Source of the DNA: Candidatus Saccharibacteria bacterium UBA5148
GTDB taxonomy: Bacteria > Patescibacteriota > Saccharimonadia > Saccharimonadales > UBA4665
Length of the DNA stretch: 64,000 bases
Assembly (NCBI GenBank): GCA_002413835.1
Contig: DHXU01000003.1
Span: 124,910-188,909, forward strand
Direction: 5' to 3'
Shown piece after piece: positions 1-8,626 of this stretch (its first letter is position 1; every line of letters begins with the position of its first letter). Under the pieces are notes generated by a model that did no database searches, was not told the origin of the DNA, and saw only the letters and a program-made list of their open reading frames with translations. Both the position numbers and the translations under genes were made by a program.

Positions 1-179
<179 letters not shown>

Positions 180-206
180 TTATGCGATCATAAACAAATT
201 GGACTT

Positions 207-746
207 TTATGATGTCCGTTGTATGGGCGCACTGCGCCATTGTTGCCAGGATAAACTATGAGTTTCGGCAATCCGGCCCAGACTTTTGTAAAGACCATGG
301 GTTTGAAACTGGATACCTCGGATTGCATCATGGCTTACTGTGGCTTTATTCATACCATCGGGGTCAGCTGCATAATAATCGTCATTCGCAGTTAGTGCCC
401 GCTGGACGCCTTCTATACCGAATGTATATATTGAGTGACCTAATGTAACGAACTCCTGAGCAGTTACTACTACCACGTCTTCTGGATCGTCTTTTTCTGC
501 AGTTAATTTTTCAATCAATCCTCTACAGAAAACTCTTTTTGTAAGGTCGTTTTCCAAGATATCAGTTGCTTGAGCGGTATCTGCCAATAGGCTTTGATGA
601 CTGTAGGCGTTCCAGGTTTGTTCTGAGAGTCGACTACCCCACACCGCGTAATAAGACACCGCCTTAATTGCTAAGCTGGCTTCAGGAGAATTGGCGACAA
701 TGTCTGTCGCGATGAGTGCGTTGTCGGATTCTGCACCTGTAATCAT
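207..746 (-). CDS. Hypothetical protein, 179 aa
   Basis: I do not recognise a family. The 179-residue product is soluble-looking and acidic, with no signal peptide or membrane segment. The N-terminal half is alanine-rich and probably helical; the C-terminal half has an aromatic/His-containing stretch. It is supported as real by a strong promoter just upstream on the same strand (TTGACT, 17 bases, TACAGT), whose -10 ends 8 bases before the ATG. That spacing implies a leaderless message, and no Shine-Dalgarno sequence is seen. It is transcribed toward gltX, about 50 bases from the gltX start. Function unknown. Confidence 0.6.
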   Translation of the reverse strand: MITGAESDNALIATDIVANSPEASLAIKAVSYYAVWGSRLSEQTWNAYSHQSLLADTAQATDILENDLTKRVFCRGLIEKLTAEKDDPEDVVVVTAQEFVTLGHSIYTFGIEGVQRALTANDDYYAADPDGMNKATVSHDAIRGIQFQTHGLYKSLGRIAETHSLSWQQWRSAPIQRTS

Positions 747-754
747 GACAAGGT

Positions 755-783
755 ACTGTACGATGTAACAGCTCTCAAGTCAA
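755..783 (-). promoter_or_regulatory. Promoter of the hypothetical gene starting at 746
   Basis: Reading leftward: -35 TTGACT (783-778), 17-base spacer, -10 TACAGT (760-755). The ATG lies 8 bases beyond the -10, so transcription should begin at or next to the start codon (leaderless). Seen in sequence; not tested. Confidence 0.6.
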
Positions 784-807
784 CGATGTTATCATACGAA
801 AAAGTCT

Positions 808-2139
808 TTACATAGAGCTGGCGACGTCGAGTAACTGGGCGGTTGACAGGCTGGAGTTACCATCGACGGTGTACCAGATGCCGCTGTCGACCCAGGTAGC
901 GGTGTTGTTGCCGAGGAGGTAGACAGTCCGGCCGGCGCGGGAGTAGGTCTTGTAGGCAGAATTAGCGCTGGATACGAAGTTGCTGAGCAGTGCCTGGCTG
1001 TCCCATGAAGAGGCCTTCTGAGTGATGTTGAACTGGCGGCTGTCCTGGGGCGACGTGAAATTGACCGTTACATTGCCCGGGCTGTATGACAAAAAGCCGA
1101 AAGTAAAGCCCGAGGGGCTGCTGGCTGGCATGGTGGCGTGCAGACCGGACCGGTAGGAGGCGAGCTCAAGGCTCAGGCTGGGAATATTCTGATATGCCAG
1201 GAAGCCGATGAGAAAGAGGGCCACAACGGTGGCGCTGACGAAACCGAACACGCGGCCGCGCTTGCCTTTGGTCTTCTTGCCTTCATATGTCTGTTCGTGG
1301 CTGGAGGCGTCGGCCAAGGCTTGCTCGAAGATATCCATCTTGGGCATATCAGACAGGTTAGACAAGGGCGCTGTCGAAGGACGCTGAATTCTTGCTGGCT
1401 GCTGGGTAGCGGCGCGCTGAGACATTTGAGCCGAGCGGTACTGTCCAGGCTGGGGTCTCGACATCTTGCTGGTTGCTGGGCTGGCCGCTGGTGTACTGGC
1501 AAATGCATAGTGCTGAGCTGACTGGTTTACAGACTGCAACTGCTGCGGCGCGGCGGAGCCTGCAAACACACCGGACATGTTAGCGCCGGACACTACTGTT
1601 GTGGCTGCACTGTAACGGCTAACTGCCGGGCTCTTTATCATCCGCTCGGCGCGGCGGTGGCGAACCTGGTTGACACTGTTGTAGGAGATCTTGGGGGCGA
1701 CCGTCTGCAGTGGTACCTTTGCCAGCAGGTCAGTTCGGGTCTGGGCTTTGATGACGGCTTCTGATTTGATAACCGGCTTCTTGACGGCACTGCGCATAAG
1801 AGTCGTTGCCTTTTGCGGCGCGTGCGGAGTAGTAGTAATACCAGGATTATGGGCTTTGCGGGCGGCAGTTTTGGCTGCCAGCACGGCCTGTCCAGCCGCT
1901 TGAGATACAGGCTTTCGGGCCGCGGGAGTTGCCTGCAACTGCTTGGGGGCTAGCGCAGTGGTGCTTCGGCTGACACGTCGAAAGCCGTCGATTGAGCCGC
2001 CGCGCATGGCCTGTGACGCCTGAACGGCTGACCTTTGAGGCGATGCCTGGGCGGCACCGAGAAATGAGCCAGTAACGGCGTCATAGCGCTTCCCGTTTAT
2101 GTCTATAAAATTCTTTGTATTGTTTGTCGTATCCAACAC
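808..2139 (-). CDS. Membrane-anchored protein with long basic low-complexity N-terminus and extracytoplasmic C-terminal domain
   Basis: 443 residues. About the first 290 are low-complexity and rich in Ala, Gln, Ser, Lys and Arg, probably disordered and cytoplasmic. One membrane helix follows at about residues 296-318 (FGFVSATVVALFLIGFLAY). The last 120 residues form a small outer domain ending with a YLLGNNTATWVDSGIWYTV-type segment. This tail resembles the DUF4367/anti-sigma-like outer domains of Gram-positive membrane proteins, but that is a pattern impression, not a firm assignment. The layout (basic cytoplasmic tail, single helix, compact outer domain) would suit an envelope-associated scaffold or sensor. 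It is divergent to the PEGA-domain gene at 2400. Confidence 0.75.
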   Translation of the reverse strand: MLDTTNNTKNFIDINGKRYDAVTGSFLGAAQASPQRSAVQASQAMRGGSIDGFRRVSRSTTALAPKQLQATPAARKPVSQAAGQAVLAAKTAARKAHNPGITTTPHAPQKATTLMRSAVKKPVIKSEAVIKAQTRTDLLAKVPLQTVAPKISYNSVNQVRHRRAERMIKSPAVSRYSAATTVVSGANMSGVFAGSAAPQQLQSVNQSAQHYAFASTPAASPATSKMSRPQPGQYRSAQMSQRAATQQPARIQRPSTAPLSNLSDMPKMDIFEQALADASSHEQTYEGKKTKGKRGRVFGFVSATVVALFLIGFLAYQNIPSLSLELASYRSGLHATMPASSPSGFTFGFLSYSPGNVTVNFTSPQDSRQFNITQKASSWDSQALLSNFVSSANSAYKTYSRAGRTVYLLGNNTATWVDSGIWYTVDGNSSLSTAQLLDVASSM

Positions 2140-2350
2140 AGGTTTACCCTACTGCTTATAATCGTATTCACATGGTACCGCTTATGTAGTCTAATCGCAA
2201 GAGCTTTGGGCTTATATGCGGGCCGGATTGTATACAATCTTTATTCGCCCGAATCATATATTACAGCCACGGCGCCGGCCGGATAGTGGTATGATAATTG
2301 GGTACAGGCACAACTCTAGACGACTAGAGACCCGATTAGAGACACGTGCA

Positions 2351-2378
2351 GCAACCATGTGTGATACGACATGGTTGC
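2351..2378. promoter_or_regulatory. Perfect 10-bp inverted repeat in the leader of the PEGA-domain gene
   Basis: GCAACCATGT (2351-2360) and ACATGGTTGC (2369-2378) are exact reverse complements separated by 8 bases. The repeat ends 21 bases before the chosen start codon at 2400, so it could be an operator dyad or an RNA hairpin in the leader. There is no T-tract after it, so it does not look like an intrinsic terminator. Confidence 0.5.
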
Positions 2379-2399
2379 AACAGATGTTATTTCAAGATT

Positions 2400-3956
2400 A
2401 TGGATTTTTTAGACCCCCGAAAACAACGCGCCCATATGATCCGGCTCCTCGTCGGCTATATGTTGATTGGTGTCGCAGTACTGATTGCGACGATGATATT
2501 GCTCTACCAGGCCTATGGCTTCGGTCTAGGCAAAGACGGCGAGGTTATCCAAAAAGGCCTGGTGTTTGTGTCGACGTCTCCGGCTTCGGCCCGTATATAT
2601 CTGGACGGAAAATTATATAAATCGAATACTAATACGAAACTCCAGCTTGCGGCCGGCCAGTACACTATGGAGCTGCAGCGCGACGGCTATAATCCCTGGA
2701 CTCGGTTACTGACTGTCGATGGCGGCGGTGTCCAGCACTTTGATTATCCGAAACTGTTCCCTACCAAAGTCACTTCGACGGCTGTCAAAGCCTATCCAGC
2801 AGCGCCCGGCTTCGCTACCCAAAGCCCCGACAGGCGCTGGGTGCTGGTCCAGCAGACGGCCGCACCACTCAGCTTCGATCTGTTCGATGTCGCGGACCCC
2901 AAAAAGGTCACCAGCAGTGCGACGGTTGTTACGTTACCCGAAGCAGTGGTCACTGACGCCAAGACTGGGGTACACGCCTGGAAACTGGTCGAATGGTCGA
3001 CAGACAACCGGCATATTATCGCCCAGCATACCTATACCTCGGAAGCTGGCACTGAAGCCAGCGAGTACGTTCTGATCGACCGCCAGACGCCCGAGAATTC
3101 GCTGAATCTGACGAAGACCTTGAGCTTAAGCGCCGGCAAACAGCTGACACTACATGATAAGAAATTTGATAAATATTATGTGTACGATACGGTGGCCAAA
3201 ACAGTCGGAACGACATCTATCGATGAGGCTGGCAAGGTCACGCCGCTGCTCGACCACGTGCTGGCCTACAAGTCATACGGAGCAGATATGGTGCTCTATG
3301 TCTCGGACCAGGACTCGACGACTGGTATCGGCTTGGCTCCTGGCAAAGTTGTTTCCATGCTGCTGGACAACGGCCAGACGTACAAGATCCGTGAACACAA
3401 CGCCGCCGGTCCCTTCCTGATTGATATCGCCGAGTATGACAACAATTGGTACGTCGCGGTCGGTGCCTCCAGTGACGACAAGGTCTATATATATAAGAAC
3501 CTGCAGCGGATACGTAAAGCGTCAAAAACTGCCGCGCTGGTGCCGGTACGCATACTGCGCATAACAGCACCGAACCAGCTGCAGTTCTCCAGCAATACCG
3601 AATTCGTGATGGTCGAAAATGGTACGAATTTTGCCAGCTACGATGCCGAGACTGACAAGGGCTATACTTATACCTCAAAATATCAGGTAGATATGCCGGC
3701 AACCCATGCTGTCTGGATGGATAGCCACCGCATCACCTACGTCAGCGCCGGAAAGCTGGCAGTGTTTGATTACGACAACCTCAATGTCCAGACGATTGCA
3801 CTGGCCAGCCCGAATTACACGCCGTTCTTTGATCGTGATTACAAATATCTGTATACACTTGTTCCGACGGCTGCGCCGGCTGGCGCTGTAGCCAATGCTG
3901 CCACAGGCGGCATGACGCTGACCACCTCCAATCTGCTGGCTCCGGCTGACCAGTAG
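2400..3956 (+). CDS. Membrane-anchored PEGA-domain protein with probable beta-propeller
   Basis: 518 residues from the ATG at 2400. An in-frame ATG at 2346 is possible, but it would place a perfect inverted repeat inside the coding region and a poor N-terminus before the membrane helix. Residues 1-12 are polar, then one membrane helix (IRLLVGYMLIGVAVLIATMI, about 12-35). A PEGA-like repeat follows at about 50-100 (VFVSTSPASARIYLDGK), a surface domain named for its conserved Pro-Glu-Gly-Ala motif. The remaining 400 residues have repeated short beta-strand patterns with Ser/Asp-Lys turns, suggesting an outer beta-propeller. The likely role is cell-surface structure or protein interaction. It is convergent with the secreted-protein gene, only five bases apart. 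Confidence 0.8.
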   Translation: MDFLDPRKQRAHMIRLLVGYMLIGVAVLIATMILLYQAYGFGLGKDGEVIQKGLVFVSTSPASARIYLDGKLYKSNTNTKLQLAAGQYTMELQRDGYNPWTRLLTVDGGGVQHFDYPKLFPTKVTSTAVKAYPAAPGFATQSPDRRWVLVQQTAAPLSFDLFDVADPKKVTSSATVVTLPEAVVTDAKTGVHAWKLVEWSTDNRHIIAQHTYTSEAGTEASEYVLIDRQTPENSLNLTKTLSLSAGKQLTLHDKKFDKYYVYDTVAKTVGTTSIDEAGKVTPLLDHVLAYKSYGADMVLYVSDQDSTTGIGLAPGKVVSMLLDNGQTYKIREHNAAGPFLIDIAEYDNNWYVAVGASSDDKVYIYKNLQRIRKASKTAALVPVRILRITAPNQLQFSSNTEFVMVENGTNFASYDAETDKGYTYTSKYQVDMPATHAVWMDSHRITYVSAGKLAVFDYDNLNVQTIALASPNYTPFFDRDYKYLYTLVPTAAPAGAVANAATGGMTLTTSNLLAPADQ

Positions 3957-3961
3957 CACTA

Positions 3962-4441
3962 CTAACGAAGTACGAGCGAATACGAGGCGCTGGCCTCGTA
4001 GCCTGATCGGTCAACGCCGGCGCCTATAGTGGTAGTGGCATTGACGGTAATCGTGTCACCGTCGTTGTAGGAAACGCAGACACGACCGGCGTAGTAGCGA
4101 TACTTTCCGTAGTCCTGAGCGACAGCCGTCACTGTATTCTGAGGTGATGAAACCACAAGTTCGATCCAGCGCCAGCGCTGCAGGCCGTAATTATTCGAAC
4201 TGGCCCGGTTGTAGGCGCAGACCATATGCCTGCCTGTTCTGAGCAGCTGCGCATAGCCGTATGTGGTACCGTTATGAACTACATTGACCTGTTTGATGAT
4301 TGTCGTGCCGGCGCTCTGGCTTGACGTTGTGGCGACAGTTGCCGTAGCGGCCGATGCAGACCCGATTACACACATTGTCAGTGCAACACCGATTACGATG
4401 GCTGAGGTGATCCTACTGTATGTGCTTGGAATTCGAAACAT
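3962..4441 (-). CDS. Secreted protein of unknown function
   Basis: 159 residues with a typical signal peptide: a short basic start, hydrophobic core ITSAIVIGVALTMCVIGSA and a likely AxA cleavage site near residue 31. The mature part is Thr/Ser-rich at first, then a compact domain rich in Tyr, Trp and Val with two cysteines that could form a disulfide. The start at 4441 is preferred over an upstream ATG at 4501 because it places the signal peptide at the N-terminus and has AAGGGA about 13 bases upstream. No family recognised. It lies downstream of the sortase gene on the same strand, but I see no clear LPxTG-type sorting signal, so it is probably released or held non-covalently. Confidence 0.72.
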   Translation of the reverse strand: MFRIPSTYSRITSAIVIGVALTMCVIGSASAATATVATTSSQSAGTTIIKQVNVVHNGTTYGYAQLLRTGRHMVCAYNRASSNNYGLQRWRWIELVVSSPQNTVTAVAQDYGKYRYYAGRVCVSYNDGDTITVNATTTIGAGVDRSGYEASASYSLVLR

Positions 4442-4604
4442 TTGAGTTATTTCCCTTCGCGTACCCCTGTTCAGGATACGTACCACTTTTAACATAGACA
4501 TAATACAACAAAATAGCTAAAAAAGCAATAGCATATTACAAAATGATTTATGTACACCAGTATTGATGGGAACAGTCGGTTCAAGCTGCGATTAACGGAG
4601 GTAG

Positions 4605-5936
4605 CTAGAAGATACTATTGATGATACGCGACCACAATGTCGGGCCGTTGCCCGGCAAACCGGCTGTGGCTGAGGCAGTTTCGACTGGTGGAGCATCTGT
4701 CGGGACGGTGTTGCCGCTGGCATCAGGGCTGATCTGTTCGCCGACCACTACCAGGCGGTGCAGGCTCGTGCCTGGCGGGTCGCAGGTTATAAGTGTCGCG
4801 GTGGCAGATTTGCCTTCGATGGGGTCTAGCACGCTGACCTCCGATGGCTCGACGATGCGCGTACTGAAGACGCGGTAGGCGTAGGTCCTGCCGTCATTTG
4901 TCAGATAGAAGACGTCACCATCGACGAGTTTGTGGAGCAGTACGAAGGCGAACTTATATTTACCAGGGTTGAAGATGTTGTTGCTGGAGTGTCCGAAGTA
5001 GGCGGCATTGCCGGCCTGGCCCGGCAGGACAGTCGTCGGATAGTGTACGATGCCGTTATCCAGGGCAAGCTCGATGGCTTTTTCGTCGGTGGTAGTCTGG
5101 GAGTTATCGACCGGGATCTCCAGGTTTATCTTGGGAATCAAGACTTTCGGGCCGCCGCTGACGACTGTACTGGCGGCATCGACGATGACGGGTGTGTCGC
5201 TGACATGACGGCTGGGCTGGATGAACGGCGCGATGATGAACTCATTGAAAAAACTGAACAGAAAGATGAAAATGATGACCAGTCCGCAACCGATGCCAAA
5301 AGCAAGCGACTGTAAATGATGTTTCTTGTGCAGTTTGACATGGTTGCCGGCTGCCCCGACCGTTTTGGCTGTCGTCACGATGCGCTTCTTGATGTCGGCA
5401 ACGTTCTCCGGCTTGACGGCGTTTTTCATGTGGGCTTTGGCTCGGGCTACCCTGGCCTTGTGTGTGTGAGGTGCTGGTTTGCGAGCCGGTTCCGTCACGG
5501 CTGCCGGAACAGATGCGGCCGCCGCTGGTTGCTGCCCGGCGTCGGCGAACTGCTGGTAGGCCGGATTGGCACCATTGGTGACGTAGAATTCCTGCCAGAC
5601 CTGGTATTTATCATAGTCCGGGAGGTTGAGATAATACTGGTGCCAGGCAGTCTGAATCTCGGCCAAAGATTTGCCCGATGCATTGAGCTCGGCCATGAAC
5701 TGCTGGTGCTTGGAACCCGGATGGGTATGATGTTCGGCCTCAACGATTTCCTCGGCCGCCACAGGCTCTTCGTTGTACAGATTACGAATCTTCTGCCGGA
5801 TCAATTCGACGGCCGGGTCAGCCCGCCCGCCGCCCGCAGACATGGCAACAGAATCCACCTGTGGATATATACCGGCCGGTGGCGTCTGTCCGTCATCACT
5901 GGCGGGCTGGTTAGTTGGAAATATAAGATCGGGCAT
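4605..5936 (-). CDS. Sortase with long cytoplasmic N-terminal region
   Basis: Sortases are membrane transpeptidases that cleave a C-terminal sorting signal and attach surface proteins to the wall or polymerise pili. This 443-residue protein has a ~205-residue hydrophilic N-terminal region, one membrane helix (about 210-232) and a C-terminal sortase domain. The catalytic set is visible: His316 in YFGHSS, Cys385 in TLITCDPPG and Arg394 in SLHRLVV. The TLxTC and HSS context fits class D/E-like housekeeping or pilin-type enzymes; subclass is uncertain. The usual sortase length is 200-300 residues, so the extra cytoplasmic part is unusual. Substrates with LPxTG-like ends are not obvious in this window. 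Confidence 0.9.
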   Translation of the reverse strand: MPDLIFPTNQPASDDGQTPPAGIYPQVDSVAMSAGGGRADPAVELIRQKIRNLYNEEPVAAEEIVEAEHHTHPGSKHQQFMAELNASGKSLAEIQTAWHQYYLNLPDYDKYQVWQEFYVTNGANPAYQQFADAGQQPAAAASVPAAVTEPARKPAPHTHKARVARAKAHMKNAVKPENVADIKKRIVTTAKTVGAAGNHVKLHKKHHLQSLAFGIGCGLVIIFIFLFSFFNEFIIAPFIQPSRHVSDTPVIVDAASTVVSGGPKVLIPKINLEIPVDNSQTTTDEKAIELALDNGIVHYPTTVLPGQAGNAAYFGHSSNNIFNPGKYKFAFVLLHKLVDGDVFYLTNDGRTYAYRVFSTRIVEPSEVSVLDPIEGKSATATLITCDPPGTSLHRLVVVGEQISPDASGNTVPTDAPPVETASATAGLPGNGPTLWSRIINSIF

Positions 5937-6072
5937 AGTTCATCGCCGCCATGCAGCATTGAGACTGCTTATGCTGGCTGACTACTTGTAAGTATAGTAC
6001 AATTATCCCGCTGAGACACGCCTGAAAACCCTTCTGAATGCCGCGGGGTGTGATGTCTCGAAGCTGGAATCA

Positions 6073-6157
6073 GGGCGAGTGGCGGAATTGGTATACGCGC
6101 ACGACTCAAAATCGTGTTCCTTACGGATTGAGGGTTCGATTCCCTCCTCGCCCACCA
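6073..6157 (+). tRNA. tRNA-Leu (anticodon CAA)
   Basis: 85 nt with encoded CCA. The acceptor stem GGGCGAG (6073-6079) pairs with CTCGCCC before ACCA. The anticodon stem CACGA/TCGTG holds the loop CTCAAAA with anticodon CAA. A long variable arm is present, as expected of tRNA-Leu, and the T arm GAGGG-TTCGATT-CCCTC is perfect. Confidence 0.97.
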
Positions 6158-6158
6158 T

Positions 6159-6194
6159 ACTAAAATGCTCTGCCGCAAGGTAGAGTATTTTAGT
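6159..6194. terminator. Bidirectional intrinsic terminator between tRNA-Leu and gmk
   Basis: A 16-bp stem (6159-6174 with 6179-6194, two G-T pairs) closed by a GCAA tetraloop. The arms begin ACTAAAAT and end ATTTTAGT, so each strand ends in an A/T tract. It starts one base after the tRNA CCA and lies just downstream of the gmk stop on the other strand, serving both. Confidence 0.8.
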
Positions 6195-6220
6195 ATGTAT
6201 GACTAACGTAGTCTGAAGAT

Positions 6221-6769
6221 TCAGTCGCTAGAACTGATATTCCGTATCAGTTCTGTAAAATCTTTGACGTCGGTTTCCAAAGTGCCTTGGGGCGCAAAGA
6301 TATGATCAAAACGGATGTCATCCAGGCTTTCGTCACGCGTACGGGCAGCCCGTTTGGCATCGGTAGCGGTCCGCCGCTGGGCAATCTGGCGGGAGGTATC
6401 AATCAGCACTGTGATGGTCATGGTGCCGTACAATCCCGTGACCTGGGCGATGATAGCCGGGCTGGGTGCCACACTGCAGATGATGTCCTGGCCGTCCTGC
6501 AACTTCCGGAATATGCCGGCGACGTCGGCACCGTAACTGTAGCCATGATATTCAGTGTGGTCCCACGAAGCCGATTCGTCTCGCAACCGGTCATATTCGG
6601 CGGGATTGACAAATTCATATTCATGGCTGGCCGTCTCACCGGGACGCATTGGCCGGGTTGTGTACGTTCGCAGGTACACCAACTCGGGTAGAGCCTGCAG
6701 TGCGCCCTGGACAAGGGTCGTCTTGCCACTGCCCGACAAGCCGGTAACCAGTATCAGCTTGCCTTTCAT
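6221..6769 (-). CDS. gmk: Guanylate kinase
   Basis: Phosphorylates GMP to GDP with ATP in the cytoplasm, feeding GTP synthesis. 182 residues. The P-loop GLSGSGKTT is at residues 10-18, followed by the GMP-binding segment (YLRTYTTRPMRPGE, then YEFV) and a lid-like region with RRTATDAKRAARTRD. The start at 6769 is chosen because MKGKLILVTG is the family N-terminus and its ATG overlaps the TGA of the upstream gene (ATGA), implying translational coupling. It is the last gene of the leftward operon xth, mini-gene, kinase-like, gmk, ending at the hairpin next to tRNA-Leu. The C-terminal part diverges from standard Gmk, so another small nucleotide kinase of this fold is possible. Confidence 0.82.
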   Translation of the reverse strand: MKGKLILVTGLSGSGKTTLVQGALQALPELVYLRTYTTRPMRPGETASHEYEFVNPAEYDRLRDESASWDHTEYHGYSYGADVAGIFRKLQDGQDIICSVAPSPAIIAQVTGLYGTMTITVLIDTSRQIAQRRTATDAKRAARTRDESLDDIRFDHIFAPQGTLETDVKDFTELIRNISSSD

Positions 6770-7557
6770 TCGGCCACCAGCGATGTTGTGATGGCTGCAA
6801 ATGTCTTGCCCGGGTTTTGTAGCCACCAGGTCGCGGCATGGGCAGCTGTGGTGACGCGCCAGATGTCCATATCCTGTTTCAGTCTGGTGCTGCTGACCTG
6901 TCCGCCGTAAGCCACAAATATGTTATCTAAATGTTTCACGACGACAGCTAACGGATGTAGTTCCGTGAAAACATGCAACGAGTCGACGAAGCGCAGGATA
7001 TCCATACCGAATGTGAATGCGGTCGTAAATTTGGCGTGGACGGCTAATTTTTGGAGCTGTGCCAGGCTGATGACGAACAAGGTTTCGGGGCGCACGAGTA
7101 TTGTCTGCGGCGCGGCAGTGAAATAATCGGCGGCGTCTTTCGTGAGGGTCAGCTGGCCGCTATGCTTGGTGGCAAACGACTCCAGCAGAATAGCAGTTTC
7201 GCTGTTGCGGCCAAAGTCGCCGGCCAGCAATGTAGCGTCGGCCCAGTGCGCCATGGGTAGCAGTTCGCCGAGTGCCCGCTGCGAAAATGACCCGGACGGC
7301 GTGCTCGGCGCGAATTCACCGGCTGCGAAGGCCCGGCCGACGGTTTTTTGGAGCGCGTCCGGCAGCAGTACTCTGGCAGTACCGATGCCGGCCTTTTGGC
7401 TCGCGGCGTAGGCTTCGCCGGCGGCGGCGAAGCCGTAGGCATTACCGCCGACAATTAGTAACTTACCGGCGAAAGCCCGGTTTTCGGGCCGGCTCCACAG
7501 CATATCCGGGTACAACGGTGTGTCGATGGTCTGTTTGTGCCAATAGTGTCGATCCAT
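6766..7557 (-). CDS. Sugar-kinase-fold protein, NAD(P)HX-dehydratase-like
   Basis: 263 residues. Residues 31-75 (GKLLIVGGNAYGFAAAGEAY, then a GIGTARVLLPD stretch) resemble the start of the YjeF C-terminal/ADP-dependent NAD(P)H-hydrate dehydratase domain, a ribokinase-like fold that repairs hydrated NAD(P)H. The GTGD-type catalytic signature expected near the C-terminus is not visible; that region reads VAYGGQVSSTRLKQDMDIWR. It may therefore be a degenerate, non-catalytic or functionally shifted member. It lies between the frameshifted mini-gene and gmk and overlaps gmk by four bases. The fold assignment rests on the N-terminal pattern only; function is uncertain. Confidence 0.6.
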   Translation of the reverse strand: MDRHYWHKQTIDTPLYPDMLWSRPENRAFAGKLLIVGGNAYGFAAAGEAYAASQKAGIGTARVLLPDALQKTVGRAFAAGEFAPSTPSGSFSQRALGELLPMAHWADATLLAGDFGRNSETAILLESFATKHSGQLTLTKDAADYFTAAPQTILVRPETLFVISLAQLQKLAVHAKFTTAFTFGMDILRFVDSLHVFTELHPLAVVVKHLDNIFVAYGGQVSSTRLKQDMDIWRVTTAAHAATWWLQNPGKTFAAITTSLVAE

Positions 7558-7569
7558 ACTGCAAGTGTA

Positions 7570-7720
7570 TCAGTTTACATTTCTGTTACTATCTTCTGGA
7601 TCAGTGCTGCCGGCGGCCTGGGTGTAGCCGTATTTCTTGAGGGCTTTCATCAGCTTACGCGTATGCCAGCTGCCTTCAGCAAACCCGGGGGATGATATCG
7701 ATGGTCTGCGGTGTGGCCAT
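7570..7720 (-). pseudogene. Frameshifted small gene between xth and the kinase-like gene
   Basis: The ATG at 7720 shares its A with the TAA stop of xth (TAATG), the coupling seen elsewhere in this genome. The frame reads MATPQTIDIIP and then stops at a TGA soon after a run of five C. Dropping one C of that run (7686-7690, read on the minus strand) gives a continuous 49-residue frame whose middle is GFAEGSWHTRKLMKALKKYG, a convincing basic helical sequence, ending at TGA 7572-7570. It is either a recent frameshift, programmed slippage or a sequencing error in a homopolymer. Product family unknown. Confidence 0.5.
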
Positions 7721-8544
7721 TATATATTCAATGTGACGCTGACGGGACAATGGTCCGAGCCGAAGACATCGGCGTGAATGGCGGCGGCTTTGACCTTATC
7801 TTTGAGTGATTCGGAGACGAGAAAATAATCGATGCGCCAGCCAACATTGCGCTCACGCGCCCGAGCAAAATGCGACCACCAGCTGTAGTGGCCATTGCCC
7901 TGTACAAATAGCCGCAGCGTGTCGACGAAGCCCGCGTCTACGAGGGCCTGGAAACCACCGCGTTCTTCGTCGGTGAAGCCCTTTTTGCCGCGGTTCGGCT
8001 TGGGATTCGCCAGGTCGTCTTCGGTGTGGGCGACATTGAGGTCACCGCAGAAAGCTACCGGCTTTCCGATGGTCGCGCCAGCTACCTTGCCTGTCTCGAG
8101 CTGCTTACAATACGCCAAAAAGGCTGGATCCCATTGTGTGTGCCGCAGTGGTATACGGCTCAGGTCATCTTTGGCGTTCGGTGTGTAGACAGTCACGACC
8201 CAGAATGTGTCGAATTCAGCCGCCATTACCCTGCCTTCTTTGTTTGGGTCACCATAGACGTCACCGCTGACACTGTACTGGTCAATAATATCCTGCGGAA
8301 AGCCATTGATGACCTGCAGCGGAGCAGTCTTACTGAAGATGGCCGTACCGCTGTAGCCGGGTTTGTCGGCAGAGTACCAGAACTGACTATAGCCGGGTAC
8401 TTCGAGTTCGACTTGCTCCTGCTTGGCCTTGGTCTCCTGCAGGCAGATGATATCCGGCTGTTCTGCTTTGATAAATGGATCCCACAAGCCTTTTTTGATG
8501 ACAGCCCGGATGCCATTGACGTTCCAGGAGTAAATTTTGGTCAT
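7720..8544 (-). CDS. xth: Exodeoxyribonuclease III (AP endonuclease)
   Basis: Cuts DNA 5' to abasic sites and trims 3' blocks in base-excision repair. 274 residues, the normal length. Motifs run in the family order: IYSWNVNGIRA at the N-terminus (metal/AP-site Asn), ICLQETK (metal-binding Glu), the YTPNA loop, GDLNVAHTE, WRIDYFLVS and the terminal GSDHCPV with the catalytic Asp-His pair. The start at 8544 (MTKIYSWNVNG) fits the family; an ATG 33 bases upstream would add an unrelated leader and overlap more of the pyrH promoter region. It is divergent from pyrH and first gene of the leftward operon to gmk. Confidence 0.95.
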   Translation of the reverse strand: MTKIYSWNVNGIRAVIKKGLWDPFIKAEQPDIICLQETKAKQEQVELEVPGYSQFWYSADKPGYSGTAIFSKTAPLQVINGFPQDIIDQYSVSGDVYGDPNKEGRVMAAEFDTFWVVTVYTPNAKDDLSRIPLRHTQWDPAFLAYCKQLETGKVAGATIGKPVAFCGDLNVAHTEDDLANPKPNRGKKGFTDEERGGFQALVDAGFVDTLRLFVQGNGHYSWWSHFARARERNVGWRIDYFLVSESLKDKVKAAAIHADVFGSDHCPVSVTLNI

Positions 8545-8626
8545 AGAACCAGTATATCTCAAGCCGGCTGAATACAAATGCCACGGAATGTCGCAAAGTT
8601 TTTGTGGAGTGATATACTACGGATTA

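Noticed and set aside
2216..2620. 134-aa frame overlapping the PEGA gene start
   Set aside because: Arg/Pro-rich out-of-frame translation with no start signal; it runs across the membrane helix coding region of the real gene.
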